In this document: piece after piece, positions 55,416 to 64,000 of the stretch | How the letters are laid out: each line of letters opens with the position of its first letter | How positions within the stretch are numbered: the first letter of the stretch is position 1 | Source of the DNA: Rodentibacter ratti | GTDB lineage: Bacteria > Pseudomonadota > Gammaproteobacteria > Enterobacterales > Pasteurellaceae | Assembly: GCF_002000485.1 (NCBI RefSeq) | Contig: NZ_MLAJ01000005.1 | Coordinates: 199,806-263,805 of the forward strand | DNA: 64,000 nt | Direction: 5' to 3' | The notes under the pieces: model-generated | Told to the model about the DNA's origin: nothing | What the model saw: the letters and a program-made list of their open reading frames with translations, nothing else | Databases searched by the model: none | Program-made: the position numbers and the translations under genes

Positions 55416-58134
55416 GTTCTAAATTTTGATAAAGCTGATATTGTAAATTTTGTTCAAATTGTGCACCGTAGTCAATCATATTCCATAATTCAAACATATT
55501 TTCTTGATGATGATAATTTAATGTAATCGGGGCATGATTGGGATTATTGACATTGAAACCTTTGATAGTGGCTCGTAAATTCATTTGTCCGTTTGGAGCG
55601 AGATGAATATTGGCATGAGTGTTTTGGAGATCCATTTCTTTTAATAAATCAACTAGAATGCTTTCGGTTAAACCGCCTTTTTTTAGCCCTTTGGCAACCT
55701 CATCATTTAATTTAATTCGCATTTTATCGGCTTGTTGTAATGTTCCGTCACAAATTAAACAGGCAGAATGATTGAGCCAAAAAGGTAAGGTTGCATTGAT
55801 ACGCCCTTCCAAATGAACTTGATTATATTGTGCCATTGTCATCACCCGTTGGAGATCTATATTACGGAATTTTAGCGTGGCGATTTTATCTTGCGGAAAA
55901 TTCAGTTTGTCTATGGTTAATTCACCGTCAAATAAACCGATTCTTACATGACTTAGGGTAATTGGTTTTGCCTTAGAGTTCGGATAAGTACCGGATAAAT
56001 TAAAGGCTGCATCATTCAGGAATAATGCGCCTTTACGCATATTACGAACAGAAACCTTAATTGGATTTTTAGTTGAATTTTGTAAAGCATTATTCTGATA
56101 ATTAACTGGGAAACGAATGTCTAAATCTTCAATTTCACCATCAGGAAAGGAAAGTCCGGCATTGTAAAGGTGCACGTCCCCTTTCATCTTAATCCCTTTA
56201 TGATCAATATTAAAATTGCTAGCCCCTTTAATATGCCCATTATGAATTAACCAGCCCCATTGTTGTGGAAAAAGGGATTGGAATACATTTGCCGATTGTT
56301 TTTGCCAACTGATTTTTCCTGTTAGTTTTTGATTTTTATAACGGGCTCGCAGATCGATCGGACCGAGTGTTCCCGCTTTTAAATCACCGGCGATATTAAA
56401 ACGTTCGATACTTTCCCCATCAATACCGACACCAAAAACAGGCTGGGTAAAAGCGCCGCCGTAATCAAAGGCAATTCGTTCACTTTTGATTTGTAACAAA
56501 CCGCGAATATGAGATTTTTCATAATCCCAGCGTAAATGATCTTTTAATTCTAACGAGAGAGGCGACATAGTTATGCCGTTTGTTTGAATTTTATCGGAAT
56601 GGGCGGTGAGTTGATTTAATTCAATATGATCCCCTTGCCAAAATCCGACACCTTGTAGTTTGACCGGAGTTTTTAAGGTATTCCAATAAGCGTTGCCTTG
56701 AATTGTCCAATCCCAGCGGTTATTGGCATTGCTTTCAGCATTTTGTAATCTCTGTTGTGGATCACGTAATTCAAAAACGGTTTTGATCCCGGCAATAAAT
56801 TCATCAGCCAGTCCATTCAATTTCACATCAATAGCGGAAAATTGTGCTGTGAAACCTTTCAGGGTCGCTTGTAGCCGACCGTTTAACCCGTATTTACCAA
56901 TTTGGATATGATCGAGTGGCAGACGGACGTGAATATTAGTGTCTTGCTGTTGATTATCCATTTTGAAAATGGAATCTTTGTTAAAACGAAGTAAAGGGTC
57001 ATTAAATGAACCCCCGAGATGATAGGTTAAATTCGTGTGTGCAACCGTATTGTTATAGCGCAAATCACCGCGCGTTTTTAAATTAAAATGGATCTGATCT
57101 TGTTTTTCTCCCCCGCCAATTTCGCCATTTTCACCGGAAATCACAATCTCACCTTTACCATACTCACCGAAGGTTTGCACGATGATGTTAGTATCAATCC
57201 CAAAGGGAAACCAACCTTTGGGCGGAGTACGTAAAGATAATCCCAAAAAGCCTTTAATAGGCTGATAACCGTCAAAGGTCCAATAAAATGTTCCCCAAGA
57301 AATTTCCAGTCCGTTCTGAGTAAAAATAAAGGGTATGTCTAATAATGGTGATTTTCTGGTGAGATCTTGTGCTTTAATGACGCCATTTTCACCTTCCCAA
57401 GACAAGGTTGCCTCCCCGTGATTGACGGAAAAATGAGGGTTTTGCCAGCTGAGAGCGATCTCACCTTTTGGCTGAATTTGTAGAATTTCATCATTTAATT
57501 GAACATTAAAATGTGATTGATAAGATTGCTTTTCTTCCGGTTGATAATGAAGTGTTCCTTGCCAAATAAAGTGATTGTCTTGAGGGGAGAAGGTGGATTG
57601 ATGATGTAATATTAATCCTTTGTCATTTTGGGCGGATAAATTCAGCTGAAATTGATCCCGGTTACGATTTACCGTTGCGGAAATATCGGCATTGAGAATG
57701 TCCTGAAAAACGGGCGGAACAAGATTGTTACCATTTGAAACTTGAAATTGCTTAATATTCATTTCAAAGGTCGGTATTGTCGCAAAAAGTGCGGTCAATT
57801 TTAGCGGTGTTTTATCGTGACTACTTGGCATGGTTTGAATACAGGCATAATCGATTATGGCATTTCCAACCGTTAAATGGGGTGAAAACCAACCGCTAAG
57901 CTGAATATTATGGAGATCTGCCAACGTACATTTTGCTGAATTGACTTGCAAAATAGGGAGGGTTAATCCTTTCGTATTTATCGTCCAATTATCGGCGAGT
58001 TGTACAGAATAATTCGGCGCAAGGAAATAGTTTACCACCCGTTCAATTTGTTTTGGTGCGATCCACCATGGTAAAGAAATTGTTCCGATTAAAAGCATCA
58101 ACGCCAACAAGGCACAACAGCGACCCTTTCGCAT
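55399..58134 (-). CDS. ydbH: YdbH-type intermembrane phospholipid transport protein (AsmA-like)
   Basis: This 911-residue protein has one N-terminal membrane anchor (CCALLALMLLIGTISLPWWIA) and a long periplasmic beta-rich chain forming the repeating-beta-groove fold. The C-terminal part carries the YdbH family block (residues about 640-880: GWLIHNGHIKGASNFNIDHKG and RMQ-type strands). In E. coli YdbH acts redundantly with TamB and YhdP in moving phospholipids to the outer membrane, together with YnbE. The gene is divergent from recB across 135 bp, in which I see no identifiable site. Confidence 0.87.
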   Translation of the reverse strand: MRKGRCCALLALMLLIGTISLPWWIAPKQIERVVNYFLAPNYSVQLADNWTINTKGLTLPILQVNSAKCTLADLHNIQLSGWFSPHLTVGNAIIDYACIQTMPSSHDKTPLKLTALFATIPTFEMNIKQFQVSNGNNLVPPVFQDILNADISATVNRNRDQFQLNLSAQNDKGLILHHQSTFSPQDNHFIWQGTLHYQPEEKQSYQSHFNVQLNDEILQIQPKGEIALSWQNPHFSVNHGEATLSWEGENGVIKAQDLTRKSPLLDIPFIFTQNGLEISWGTFYWTFDGYQPIKGFLGLSLRTPPKGWFPFGIDTNIIVQTFGEYGKGEIVISGENGEIGGGEKQDQIHFNLKTRGDLRYNNTVAHTNLTYHLGGSFNDPLLRFNKDSIFKMDNQQQDTNIHVRLPLDHIQIGKYGLNGRLQATLKGFTAQFSAIDVKLNGLADEFIAGIKTVFELRDPQQRLQNAESNANNRWDWTIQGNAYWNTLKTPVKLQGVGFWQGDHIELNQLTAHSDKIQTNGITMSPLSLELKDHLRWDYEKSHIRGLLQIKSERIAFDYGGAFTQPVFGVGIDGESIERFNIAGDLKAGTLGPIDLRARYKNQKLTGKISWQKQSANVFQSLFPQQWGWLIHNGHIKGASNFNIDHKGIKMKGDVHLYNAGLSFPDGEIEDLDIRFPVNYQNNALQNSTKNPIKVSVRNMRKGALFLNDAAFNLSGTYPNSKAKPITLSHVRIGLFDGELTIDKLNFPQDKIATLKFRNIDLQRVMTMAQYNQVHLEGRINATLPFWLNHSACLICDGTLQQADKMRIKLNDEVAKGLKKGGLTESILVDLLKEMDLQNTHANIHLAPNGQMNLRATIKGFNVNNPNHAPITLNYHHQENMFELWNMIDYGAQFEQNLQYQLYQNLEHEKTP

Positions 58135-58269
58135 ATTTCCTCAATTATCTTGTTTTTGTAACGGTTTATTGTAACGAAATAATTGCCGTTAAAAAATCAC
58201 TTTAATGCATAGCCAAAGCAGCAATTCCCCCCTAAAATAGAGTCTATTGAATCCCTCATTTGCGAAACT

Positions 58270-61200
58270 ATGACAAAATCAACGCCGCTTAATCCAGTCG
58301 AATTACCTTTAAATCAAGTGAGTTTGATCGAAGCCTCCGCCGGAACAGGGAAAACTTATACCATTGGTTCTCTCTATCTTCGCCTCTTATTACAAGCTGG
58401 AGAAAAGAATTTTTCGCGCCCGTTAAATGTAGAAGAAATTTTGGTGGTCACTTTCACGGAGATGGCGACAGAAGAGTTAAAGCAAAAAATCCGTGAACGC
58501 ATTACGGATGCCATTCAAAAATTATCTGCTTATGCGGAAACACAATCGGGTAGTGCTTTTAAAAATGATGAGTTTCTGACCGCACTTTCTCGGCATATTG
58601 AGGATATTCCCCTTGCCATTCAGCGATTAAAATTGGCAGAACAAAATATGGATCTTGCCGCTATTTTTACCATTCATGGTTTTTGTCGCCGAATGTTGAT
58701 GCAATATGCCTTCCATTCCGGTGTGCATTTCAATTTGGAATTAATGAAAGACCAGTCGGATTTGCTCAAACAATTTACCAATGAGTTCTGGCGTGAGCAT
58801 TTTTATCCCTTACCTTTTGAAATGGCGAATTTTATTGCACAAGAATTGAAATCGCCGGATGAGGTGTTGTCGATTTTAAAGGCGAGTTTAGGTAAAAATG
58901 TGGAACTCGAGTTCAGTAACCAACAAATTTTGCCTCCAAGTCTTGATAAATTTTTAGATCAAAACCTTAACGGATATTTTCAAGATGTGCAGGAATTGAA
59001 AATGTTTTGGTTACAAAATGTAGAGAATATTTCGGCAATCATTACTGAAGAAATTACAAGAGAGTACCCGAACGATACCTATCGATCTTTAAGTCGCAGT
59101 AGCTATAGTATAGAACGGCTTGCCGATTGGATAAAGCAAGTTAATATGTGGGCAAATAATTCAAGAGATTATAAAATTCATCCAACATTAAAGGGATTTT
59201 TTCTTCAATCTTCTATCGCTCAAAAATACGAAAAACCGAGAAAAAACAGTAAAAATGAGAAAAAAGCCGCTAAACCTTTTTATGCGCCTATTTTTGTTGA
59301 ATTAGAAAAACGGGTGAATGAATTAATTAAACCCGAATTACTTAGCAAACTTATTCTCTATTATTACCGCCAAGGTATCCAACAAAAACTGCTTGAATAT
59401 AAACGCAATCACCAAGAAAAATCTTTTGACGATTTATTGCGATTACTTTGCGAAGCCTTAAAAAATGAACAGGGCGATCAACTGGCAGAAATGATCCGCT
59501 TTCAATATCCTTTTGCGATGATCGATGAATTTCAGGATACGGATGCACAGCAGTATGGGATTTTCTCCAAAATTTACCGAGAAAATCAGGGGAATAATAC
59601 CGGTTTTATTATGATTGGAGATCCTAAACAGGCGATTTATCGTTTCCGGGGGGCGGATATTTTTACCTATCTGAAAGCTGCAGGTCAGGCGGATCAACGT
59701 TTTAATTTAATGAAAAACTATCGTTCTGAACAACGGCTGGTGGAGGGCGTAAATCAATTATTCGATTTTCCTCAATCACCGTTTATTTATGACAGTATTG
59801 AATTTATGCCGGTTGGAGCAAGAACGGATCATCGCCAATTTTATTTGAAGGGCGAACAGGAACCGGCTTATCGCTTTTATTTGACGGAAGAAAAGGACGG
59901 AAAATTAGATAAAACGGCGCTGGCTCAAACTTGTGCGATTTCTATTCAACATTGGTTAAAAAGTGCGGCTGAAAATCAGACGATTTTTCAGGGCGATAAG
60001 GATAGCCAAGCCTTACAGGCTGCCAATATTGCTGTGTTGGTGCGTGATAGATATGAAGCCGCATCAGTGAAGACCGCATTACAGCAACGGGGCATTGCTT
60101 CGGTGTTTCTTTCCGATCAAAGCAGCGTGTTTGATAGCCGGATTGCGAAGGAATTGGTGCTGGTTTTGAAAGCATGTTTGAATGTGGCGGAACGTCCTAT
60201 TTTAAATGCCATAGCCACTGCACTTTTCGGTTTGACGGCAGCAGAAATTCACCAAATTCATCATAATGAACAGGATTGGCAAAGTTGGGCGGATAGCTTT
60301 GCACAATATCAGCAAACTTGGCAACGACAAGGGGTATTGCCTATGTTGCACCGGCTTTTACTTGAACAGGGTATTGCCGAGCGTTTATTAAGTTTGGCGA
60401 GTGGTGAGCGTGACTTAACGGATTTTTTACACCTTGCCGAAATTTTACAACAAGCCTCCACCTTGAATAACAGTGAAGCTGCGTTACTGAGCTGGTTTGA
60501 AAAACAAATTCAGGGAGAGGGCAGACAAGAAGCGCAAATTCGCTTGGAAAGCGAGCGTCAGTTAGTCAAAATTGTCACCATTCATAAATCCAAAGGATTG
60601 GAATATGATTTAGTGTGGTTACCGTTTTTAGCCGTGCCAAGCCGTGATCCCAATCAATCTGCTCACATTAACCTCTACTATTCAAAGGATGACGATAAGG
60701 TTTTATGGGATATGGAAAATCTCCATTTAGATAAATTGACAGAAGAAACCTTTGCGGAAGAATTACGCTTGCTTTATGTGGCATTAACCCGGGCGAAATA
60801 CCAAATGGCATTTGCCTTGCCGGCAGAATTTGATAAAAAATGGAATCCGTTGCTGTATGTGCTTAGCCGTGGGGAAATTGGCAAAAATTTAACGTTGTCA
60901 CAAACCTATTCAACGCACTCACTCCTTAATGAGTTTAAAGCGAATGTAGCAGATGGAACGAGTGTCAGCATTGAACCGGCTGCACAATTAATTGAATTGC
61001 CTCCTCTCGCTTTTTCTTCGTCACAAGATGTGCTTTGTGCGGCGAAATTTCAGGGGCATATTGAACAAAATTGGCATATCACCAGTTTTACCGGCATTGA
61101 ACAAAAACATCGTTGGATGCACTACCTCAATGAAAGTGCGGTAAAAAAATCCGCTGTTTTTGATGAGGCAAAAGATTACGATAGTCAAGCGATACCACAA

Positions 61201-61938
61201 AATCCTTCGGAAATATTGACCGCACTTTCTCCTGAAGAAGAACAGATTATCACCGCACTTCCTCGGGGGACACAAGTAGGGACATTACTCCATCGCTATT
61301 TAGAAAAAAATGATTTTACTACTCTGACTCATGAGGCTACCGTCGAAAAACTTTGTCAAGAATTACAGCTGGATGTGGAATTGATCCCCCTATTACAACA
61401 ATGGTTCGAGAAAATCGTGCAAACGCCTTTATCGCAATCTCATGGGATCAAATTGATTGAGCTGGCAAAATCCGATTGTATCAAAGAGATGTCTTTTTAT
61501 TTATCCATTCAGGAACATTTTGATGTGGAAGGCTTTAATCAGGCTTTGCAAGCCCATCATCATTTGCCAAGTGAAAGGCTACAATTTGAGGATATTCAAG
61601 GCATGATTCGTGGCACAATCGACTTGGTTTTTCGCCATCAAGGCAAATATTATTTGTTGGATTATAAATCGAATTTTCTGGGGGAAACTTGGGCGGATTA
61701 TGCACCTCAGTGCTTAGAAAAGGCGGTGTTACATCATCACTATGATTGGCAATATTTGCTTTATACCTTGGCATTACACCGTTATTTAAAAAGCGTGGAT
61801 AGCTATTATGACTATGAACATGATTTTGGTGGCGTATTTTATCTTTTCTTAAGGGGGATGAATGGCGAGCCCCAATCAGGTGTGTTTTTTGATCGCCCAA
61901 GTGCACAGCTCATCAATGAATTAGAGGAGGTGTTTTAA
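58270..61938 (+). CDS. recB: Exodeoxyribonuclease V beta subunit
   Basis: This 1222-residue 3'-5' helicase/nuclease is a subunit of RecBCD, which processes DNA double-strand ends and loads RecA. The UvrD-like helicase has a P-loop in EASAGTGKT (21-29), DEFQDTD, GDPKQAIYRFRGAD and HKSKGLEYDLVWLPF. The C-terminal nuclease domain has D1118 (GTIDLVF), D1131 and K1133 (LDYKS). The stop overlaps the recD start (TAATG). recC is not adjacent in this window, which is usual in Pasteurellaceae. Confidence 0.95.
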   Translation: MTKSTPLNPVELPLNQVSLIEASAGTGKTYTIGSLYLRLLLQAGEKNFSRPLNVEEILVVTFTEMATEELKQKIRERITDAIQKLSAYAETQSGSAFKNDEFLTALSRHIEDIPLAIQRLKLAEQNMDLAAIFTIHGFCRRMLMQYAFHSGVHFNLELMKDQSDLLKQFTNEFWREHFYPLPFEMANFIAQELKSPDEVLSILKASLGKNVELEFSNQQILPPSLDKFLDQNLNGYFQDVQELKMFWLQNVENISAIITEEITREYPNDTYRSLSRSSYSIERLADWIKQVNMWANNSRDYKIHPTLKGFFLQSSIAQKYEKPRKNSKNEKKAAKPFYAPIFVELEKRVNELIKPELLSKLILYYYRQGIQQKLLEYKRNHQEKSFDDLLRLLCEALKNEQGDQLAEMIRFQYPFAMIDEFQDTDAQQYGIFSKIYRENQGNNTGFIMIGDPKQAIYRFRGADIFTYLKAAGQADQRFNLMKNYRSEQRLVEGVNQLFDFPQSPFIYDSIEFMPVGARTDHRQFYLKGEQEPAYRFYLTEEKDGKLDKTALAQTCAISIQHWLKSAAENQTIFQGDKDSQALQAANIAVLVRDRYEAASVKTALQQRGIASVFLSDQSSVFDSRIAKELVLVLKACLNVAERPILNAIATALFGLTAAEIHQIHHNEQDWQSWADSFAQYQQTWQRQGVLPMLHRLLLEQGIAERLLSLASGERDLTDFLHLAEILQQASTLNNSEAALLSWFEKQIQGEGRQEAQIRLESERQLVKIVTIHKSKGLEYDLVWLPFLAVPSRDPNQSAHINLYYSKDDDKVLWDMENLHLDKLTEETFAEELRLLYVALTRAKYQMAFALPAEFDKKWNPLLYVLSRGEIGKNLTLSQTYSTHSLLNEFKANVADGTSVSIEPAAQLIELPPLAFSSSQDVLCAAKFQGHIEQNWHITSFTGIEQKHRWMHYLNESAVKKSAVFDEAKDYDSQAIPQNPSEILTALSPEEEQIITALPRGTQVGTLLHRYLEKNDFTTLTHEATVEKLCQELQLDVELIPLLQQWFEKIVQTPLSQSHGIKLIELAKSDCIKEMSFYLSIQEHFDVEGFNQALQAHHHLPSERLQFEDIQGMIRGTIDLVFRHQGKYYLLDYKSNFLGETWADYAPQCLEKAVLHHHYDWQYLLYTLALHRYLKSVDSYYDYEHDFGGVFYLFLRGMNGEPQSGVFFDRPSAQLINELEEVF

Positions 61939-63878
61939 TGCTAAGGCTTTTACAATCATTGAATGAGCAAAACATTATCAGTTTAGGCGATTATTATTTT
62001 GCAAAATTGATCGCAGATAAACAGGCGGAAGATCTTCCTGAATCCACTAAAAATTTAGCGGTTTTACTGGCGGCACTTTGTAGTTGGCACTATGCTCAGG
62101 GGAACACCTGCGTTGAATTAGATAAGCCATTGGCGCGAAATTTATTTGGTTTGGGCTATCGTGCCACCGAGCAGGATTATTTAACTGAAATTCAACAAAA
62201 AATAGACTTTTTACCGGTGGCGCAATGGCAATCTCATTTGCAAGGGCATTCCGCCTTTACACAAGAGCCGATTTCACATATCGCCCCCTTGGTTTTTCAA
62301 TTTAATGCCCTGTATTTTTATCGTATCTGGCAAGATGAATACCGTGTGGCACAATATATTAAAAACACCTTAAAAAATCACCGCACTTTGGCTTTTTCTC
62401 CTGATGAAATTCGAGAAAAATTAGCCCTGTATTTTCCTCAAAAATCGACAGAGATTGATTGGCAAAAAGTGGCGGTGGCAACGGCGATTAAAAGTCCATT
62501 TACGGCGATTACCGGCGGACCGGGCACAGGAAAAACTACCACGGTGACAAGGCTATTATTGGTCTTGCAAGAATTATACCAACATCAATTACACATTAAA
62601 CTCGTGGCGCCGACGGGCAAAGCCGCCTCAAGGTTGGAAGAATCCCTCCAAAATGCTTTAGGATTTTTACAACAATCCATGGGATTATCCGAAGCATTGC
62701 TACAATCTATTCCGCAAAAAGCCGAAACCTTACACCGTTTGCTGGGGGTGAATGCCTTTAATGATCGTTGTCATCACAATGAAAGAAATCCATTACAGCT
62801 TGATGTTTTGGTGGTGGATGAAACCTCAATGATCGATCTCCCTCTAATGGCAAAATTAATCAATGCCCTCAAACCGGAAACCCGTTTGATTTTATTGGGC
62901 GATCAAGCACAGCTTGCTTCTGTGGAAGCAGGAGCGGTGCTAGGCGAACTGGCACAATGGGGAGAAGAACCTTATAGCGAAGAACAAGCGAATTATTTAC
63001 GCCAAACCACAGGGTATAGTGTGCCGAGTGTAGCGCTTGCCAATCCGATGCGTGATAGTTTGTGTCACCTCACCTTCAGTCGCCGCTTTGATAAAAATTC
63101 CGGCATTGGTAAACTTGCCGAGCAAATCCAACGTGGCAATGGGGAAGAAAGCCTTAAGCTATTTTCATCTTTTCCTCAGGAATTATATTTTAATCCGTTT
63201 AATGCCGAACAAACTGAAGCCGATTGGGTACAACAAGTGGTACAAAGTGCGGTTGAAAATTATCGCCTTTATTTAATGGAATTGCGGGAATTACAAAGGC
63301 AGGGCGTGGATTTCAATCAATTGAATGAAGAAGGCAAAACCTATGCAGAGGCGATTCAAGCCCGTTTTAATTCAATCCGATTTTTGACCGCACTTCGTAA
63401 TAGTCCACTGGGTGTGGAAAACCTGAATAAAGAAATCGCGTTAGCATTGCGGCGGGAGCATTTGCTTTGGTTTAGAAATGAGCAAGATTGGTACCTTGGT
63501 AAGCCAATCATGATTACAGAAAATGATCATAATGTGCGTTTATACAATGGGGATATTGGCTTGTGTTTGGCAAATGGCAAAGTGTGGTTTGGTAATCGTG
63601 AGGTGCTAACCAGCCGTATTCCCGCCCATGAACCGGCATTTATTATGACGATTCATAAATCGCAAGGATCGGAATTTGATCACACCTTAATGGTATTACC
63701 GACAGAGCCTAACCCGATACTTTCCCGTGAATTGGTGTTTACCGGTGTGACCCGAGCGAAAAAATCACTCAGTGTTTTTGCCGATGAGAAAATCTGGAAA
63801 ATGGCAGTACGCCAAACAGTAAAACGGCAGAGTGGGTTAGGCAAATTATTAGAAAATTTCACTCAAACAGGAGACTAA
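61938..63878 (+). CDS. recD: Exodeoxyribonuclease V alpha subunit
   Basis: This 646-residue 5'-3' helicase subunit of RecBCD belongs to superfamily 1B. The P-loop GGPGTGKTTT begins at residue 193. DETSMIDLPLMAKL is the Walker B region, GDQAQLASVEAGAVLGEL is motif III, and the C-terminal FIMTIHKSQGSEF and FTGVTRAKKSL complete the helicase set. Its start codon shares one base with the recB stop. One base separates its stop from the grxB ATG. Confidence 0.95.
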   Translation: MLRLLQSLNEQNIISLGDYYFAKLIADKQAEDLPESTKNLAVLLAALCSWHYAQGNTCVELDKPLARNLFGLGYRATEQDYLTEIQQKIDFLPVAQWQSHLQGHSAFTQEPISHIAPLVFQFNALYFYRIWQDEYRVAQYIKNTLKNHRTLAFSPDEIREKLALYFPQKSTEIDWQKVAVATAIKSPFTAITGGPGTGKTTTVTRLLLVLQELYQHQLHIKLVAPTGKAASRLEESLQNALGFLQQSMGLSEALLQSIPQKAETLHRLLGVNAFNDRCHHNERNPLQLDVLVVDETSMIDLPLMAKLINALKPETRLILLGDQAQLASVEAGAVLGELAQWGEEPYSEEQANYLRQTTGYSVPSVALANPMRDSLCHLTFSRRFDKNSGIGKLAEQIQRGNGEESLKLFSSFPQELYFNPFNAEQTEADWVQQVVQSAVENYRLYLMELRELQRQGVDFNQLNEEGKTYAEAIQARFNSIRFLTALRNSPLGVENLNKEIALALRREHLLWFRNEQDWYLGKPIMITENDHNVRLYNGDIGLCLANGKVWFGNREVLTSRIPAHEPAFIMTIHKSQGSEFDHTLMVLPTEPNPILSRELVFTGVTRAKKSLSVFADEKIWKMAVRQTVKRQSGLGKLLENFTQTGD

Positions 63879-63879
63879 T

Positions 63880-64000
63880 ATGAAATTATATGCTTATGAT
63901 CATTGTCCGTTTTGTGTGCGTGCAAGAATGATCTTTGGGTTAAAAAATCTGCCTTTTGAATTAGTGATGTTAGGCAATGATGATGAAAAGACACCGATCG
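63880..64000 (+). CDS. grxB: Glutaredoxin 2, N-terminal part (continues past the window)
   Basis: The first 40 codons are visible. They read MKLYAYDHCPFCVRARMIFG with the redox motif CPFC, then a GLKN segment and ELVMLGNDDEKTPI, the start of a GrxB-type (GST-fold) glutaredoxin. Family members are about 215 residues, so most of the gene lies beyond the window. GGAG precedes the ATG, one base after recD, so it is probably transcribed with recBD. Confidence 0.85.
   Translation, partial: MKLYAYDHCPFCVRARMIFGLKNLPFELVMLGNDDEKTPI

Noticed and set aside
58270-63878. Loss of recC next to recB and recD as evidence of a broken complex
   Set aside because: In Pasteurellaceae recC is commonly located elsewhere on the chromosome, and both recB and recD are intact here.

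Overview
The window reads as chromosomal DNA of a Pasteurellaceae bacterium. Copies of the 9-base DNA uptake signal AAGTGCGGT (or its complement ACCGCACTT) recur through most of it. This is the Haemophilus-influenzae-type dialect, shared by Haemophilus, Aggregatibacter, Pasteurella and relatives, and unlike the ACAAGCGGT dialect. The DNA is AT-rich, and neighbourhoods such as yeaD-infC-rpmI-rplT, rsxABCDGE-nth, matP/lonH-fabA and yqcC-truC-yoaH-cspD fit this family. I cannot name the species. Almost every base is in an intact gene; I see no insertion sequence, prophage, CRISPR array, rRNA or tRNA, and no gene-free stretch longer than 300 bases.

Layout. 1-2.8 kb: end of ycjX, a ybjX-type gene on the other strand, and ycjF. 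2.8-8.6 kb: an iron-hydroxamate operon fhuC-fhuD-fhuB-receptor behind a Fur-like box. 8.7-13.2 kb: cardiolipin synthase, an RluA-type pseudouridine synthase, exonuclease III, a DUF695/RraB-type protein and a nitroreductase. 13.3-16.3 kb: sucrose-6-phosphate hydrolase and fructokinase with a glutathione-transferase-like gene between them. 16.4-18.6 kb: tyrS and sfsA, separated by a small transcription unit that looks like a Fur-repressed small RNA. 18.7-22.6 kb: yedF and yedE, then ppk1 behind a Pho box. 22.8-29.4 kb: yeaD, the IF-3/L35/L20 operon, uup, a sodium-dependent transporter and nth. 29.5-35.6 kb: the six-gene Rsx (Rnf) electron-transport operon. Its RsxC tail is built from 132-bp tandem repeats, and a 27-codon membrane micro-ORF sits between rsxA and rsxB. 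35.7-38.5 kb: yccS-type and UPF0319 genes.

38.7-45.9 kb is an accessory maltodextrin/glucose island: a GntR-type regulator facing an operon of 4-alpha-glucanotransferase fused in frame to maltodextrin phosphorylase, an endonuclease/exonuclease/phosphatase-family protein, and a PTS EIICB transporter. The proteins look Firmicute-like, uptake signals are almost absent inside the block, and the intergenic region holds a perfect CRP site plus three ACGT-centred palindromes. The fusion looks like a one-base loss at an ancestral stop codon.

46-64 kb is housekeeping again: ytfE with an FNR-like site, acylphosphatase, yqcC-truC-yoaH, cspD, matP, a Lon-related protease, fabA, ybaK, usg, a purine permease, a DsrE-family protein, ynbE-ydbH, recB-recD, and the first codons of grxB.

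The observations most worth a second look are the Fur-controlled small RNA candidate (17700-17791), the malQ-malP fusion and its regulatory region, the rsxA-rsxB micro-ORF, the Pho box at ppk, and the RsxC repeat array.
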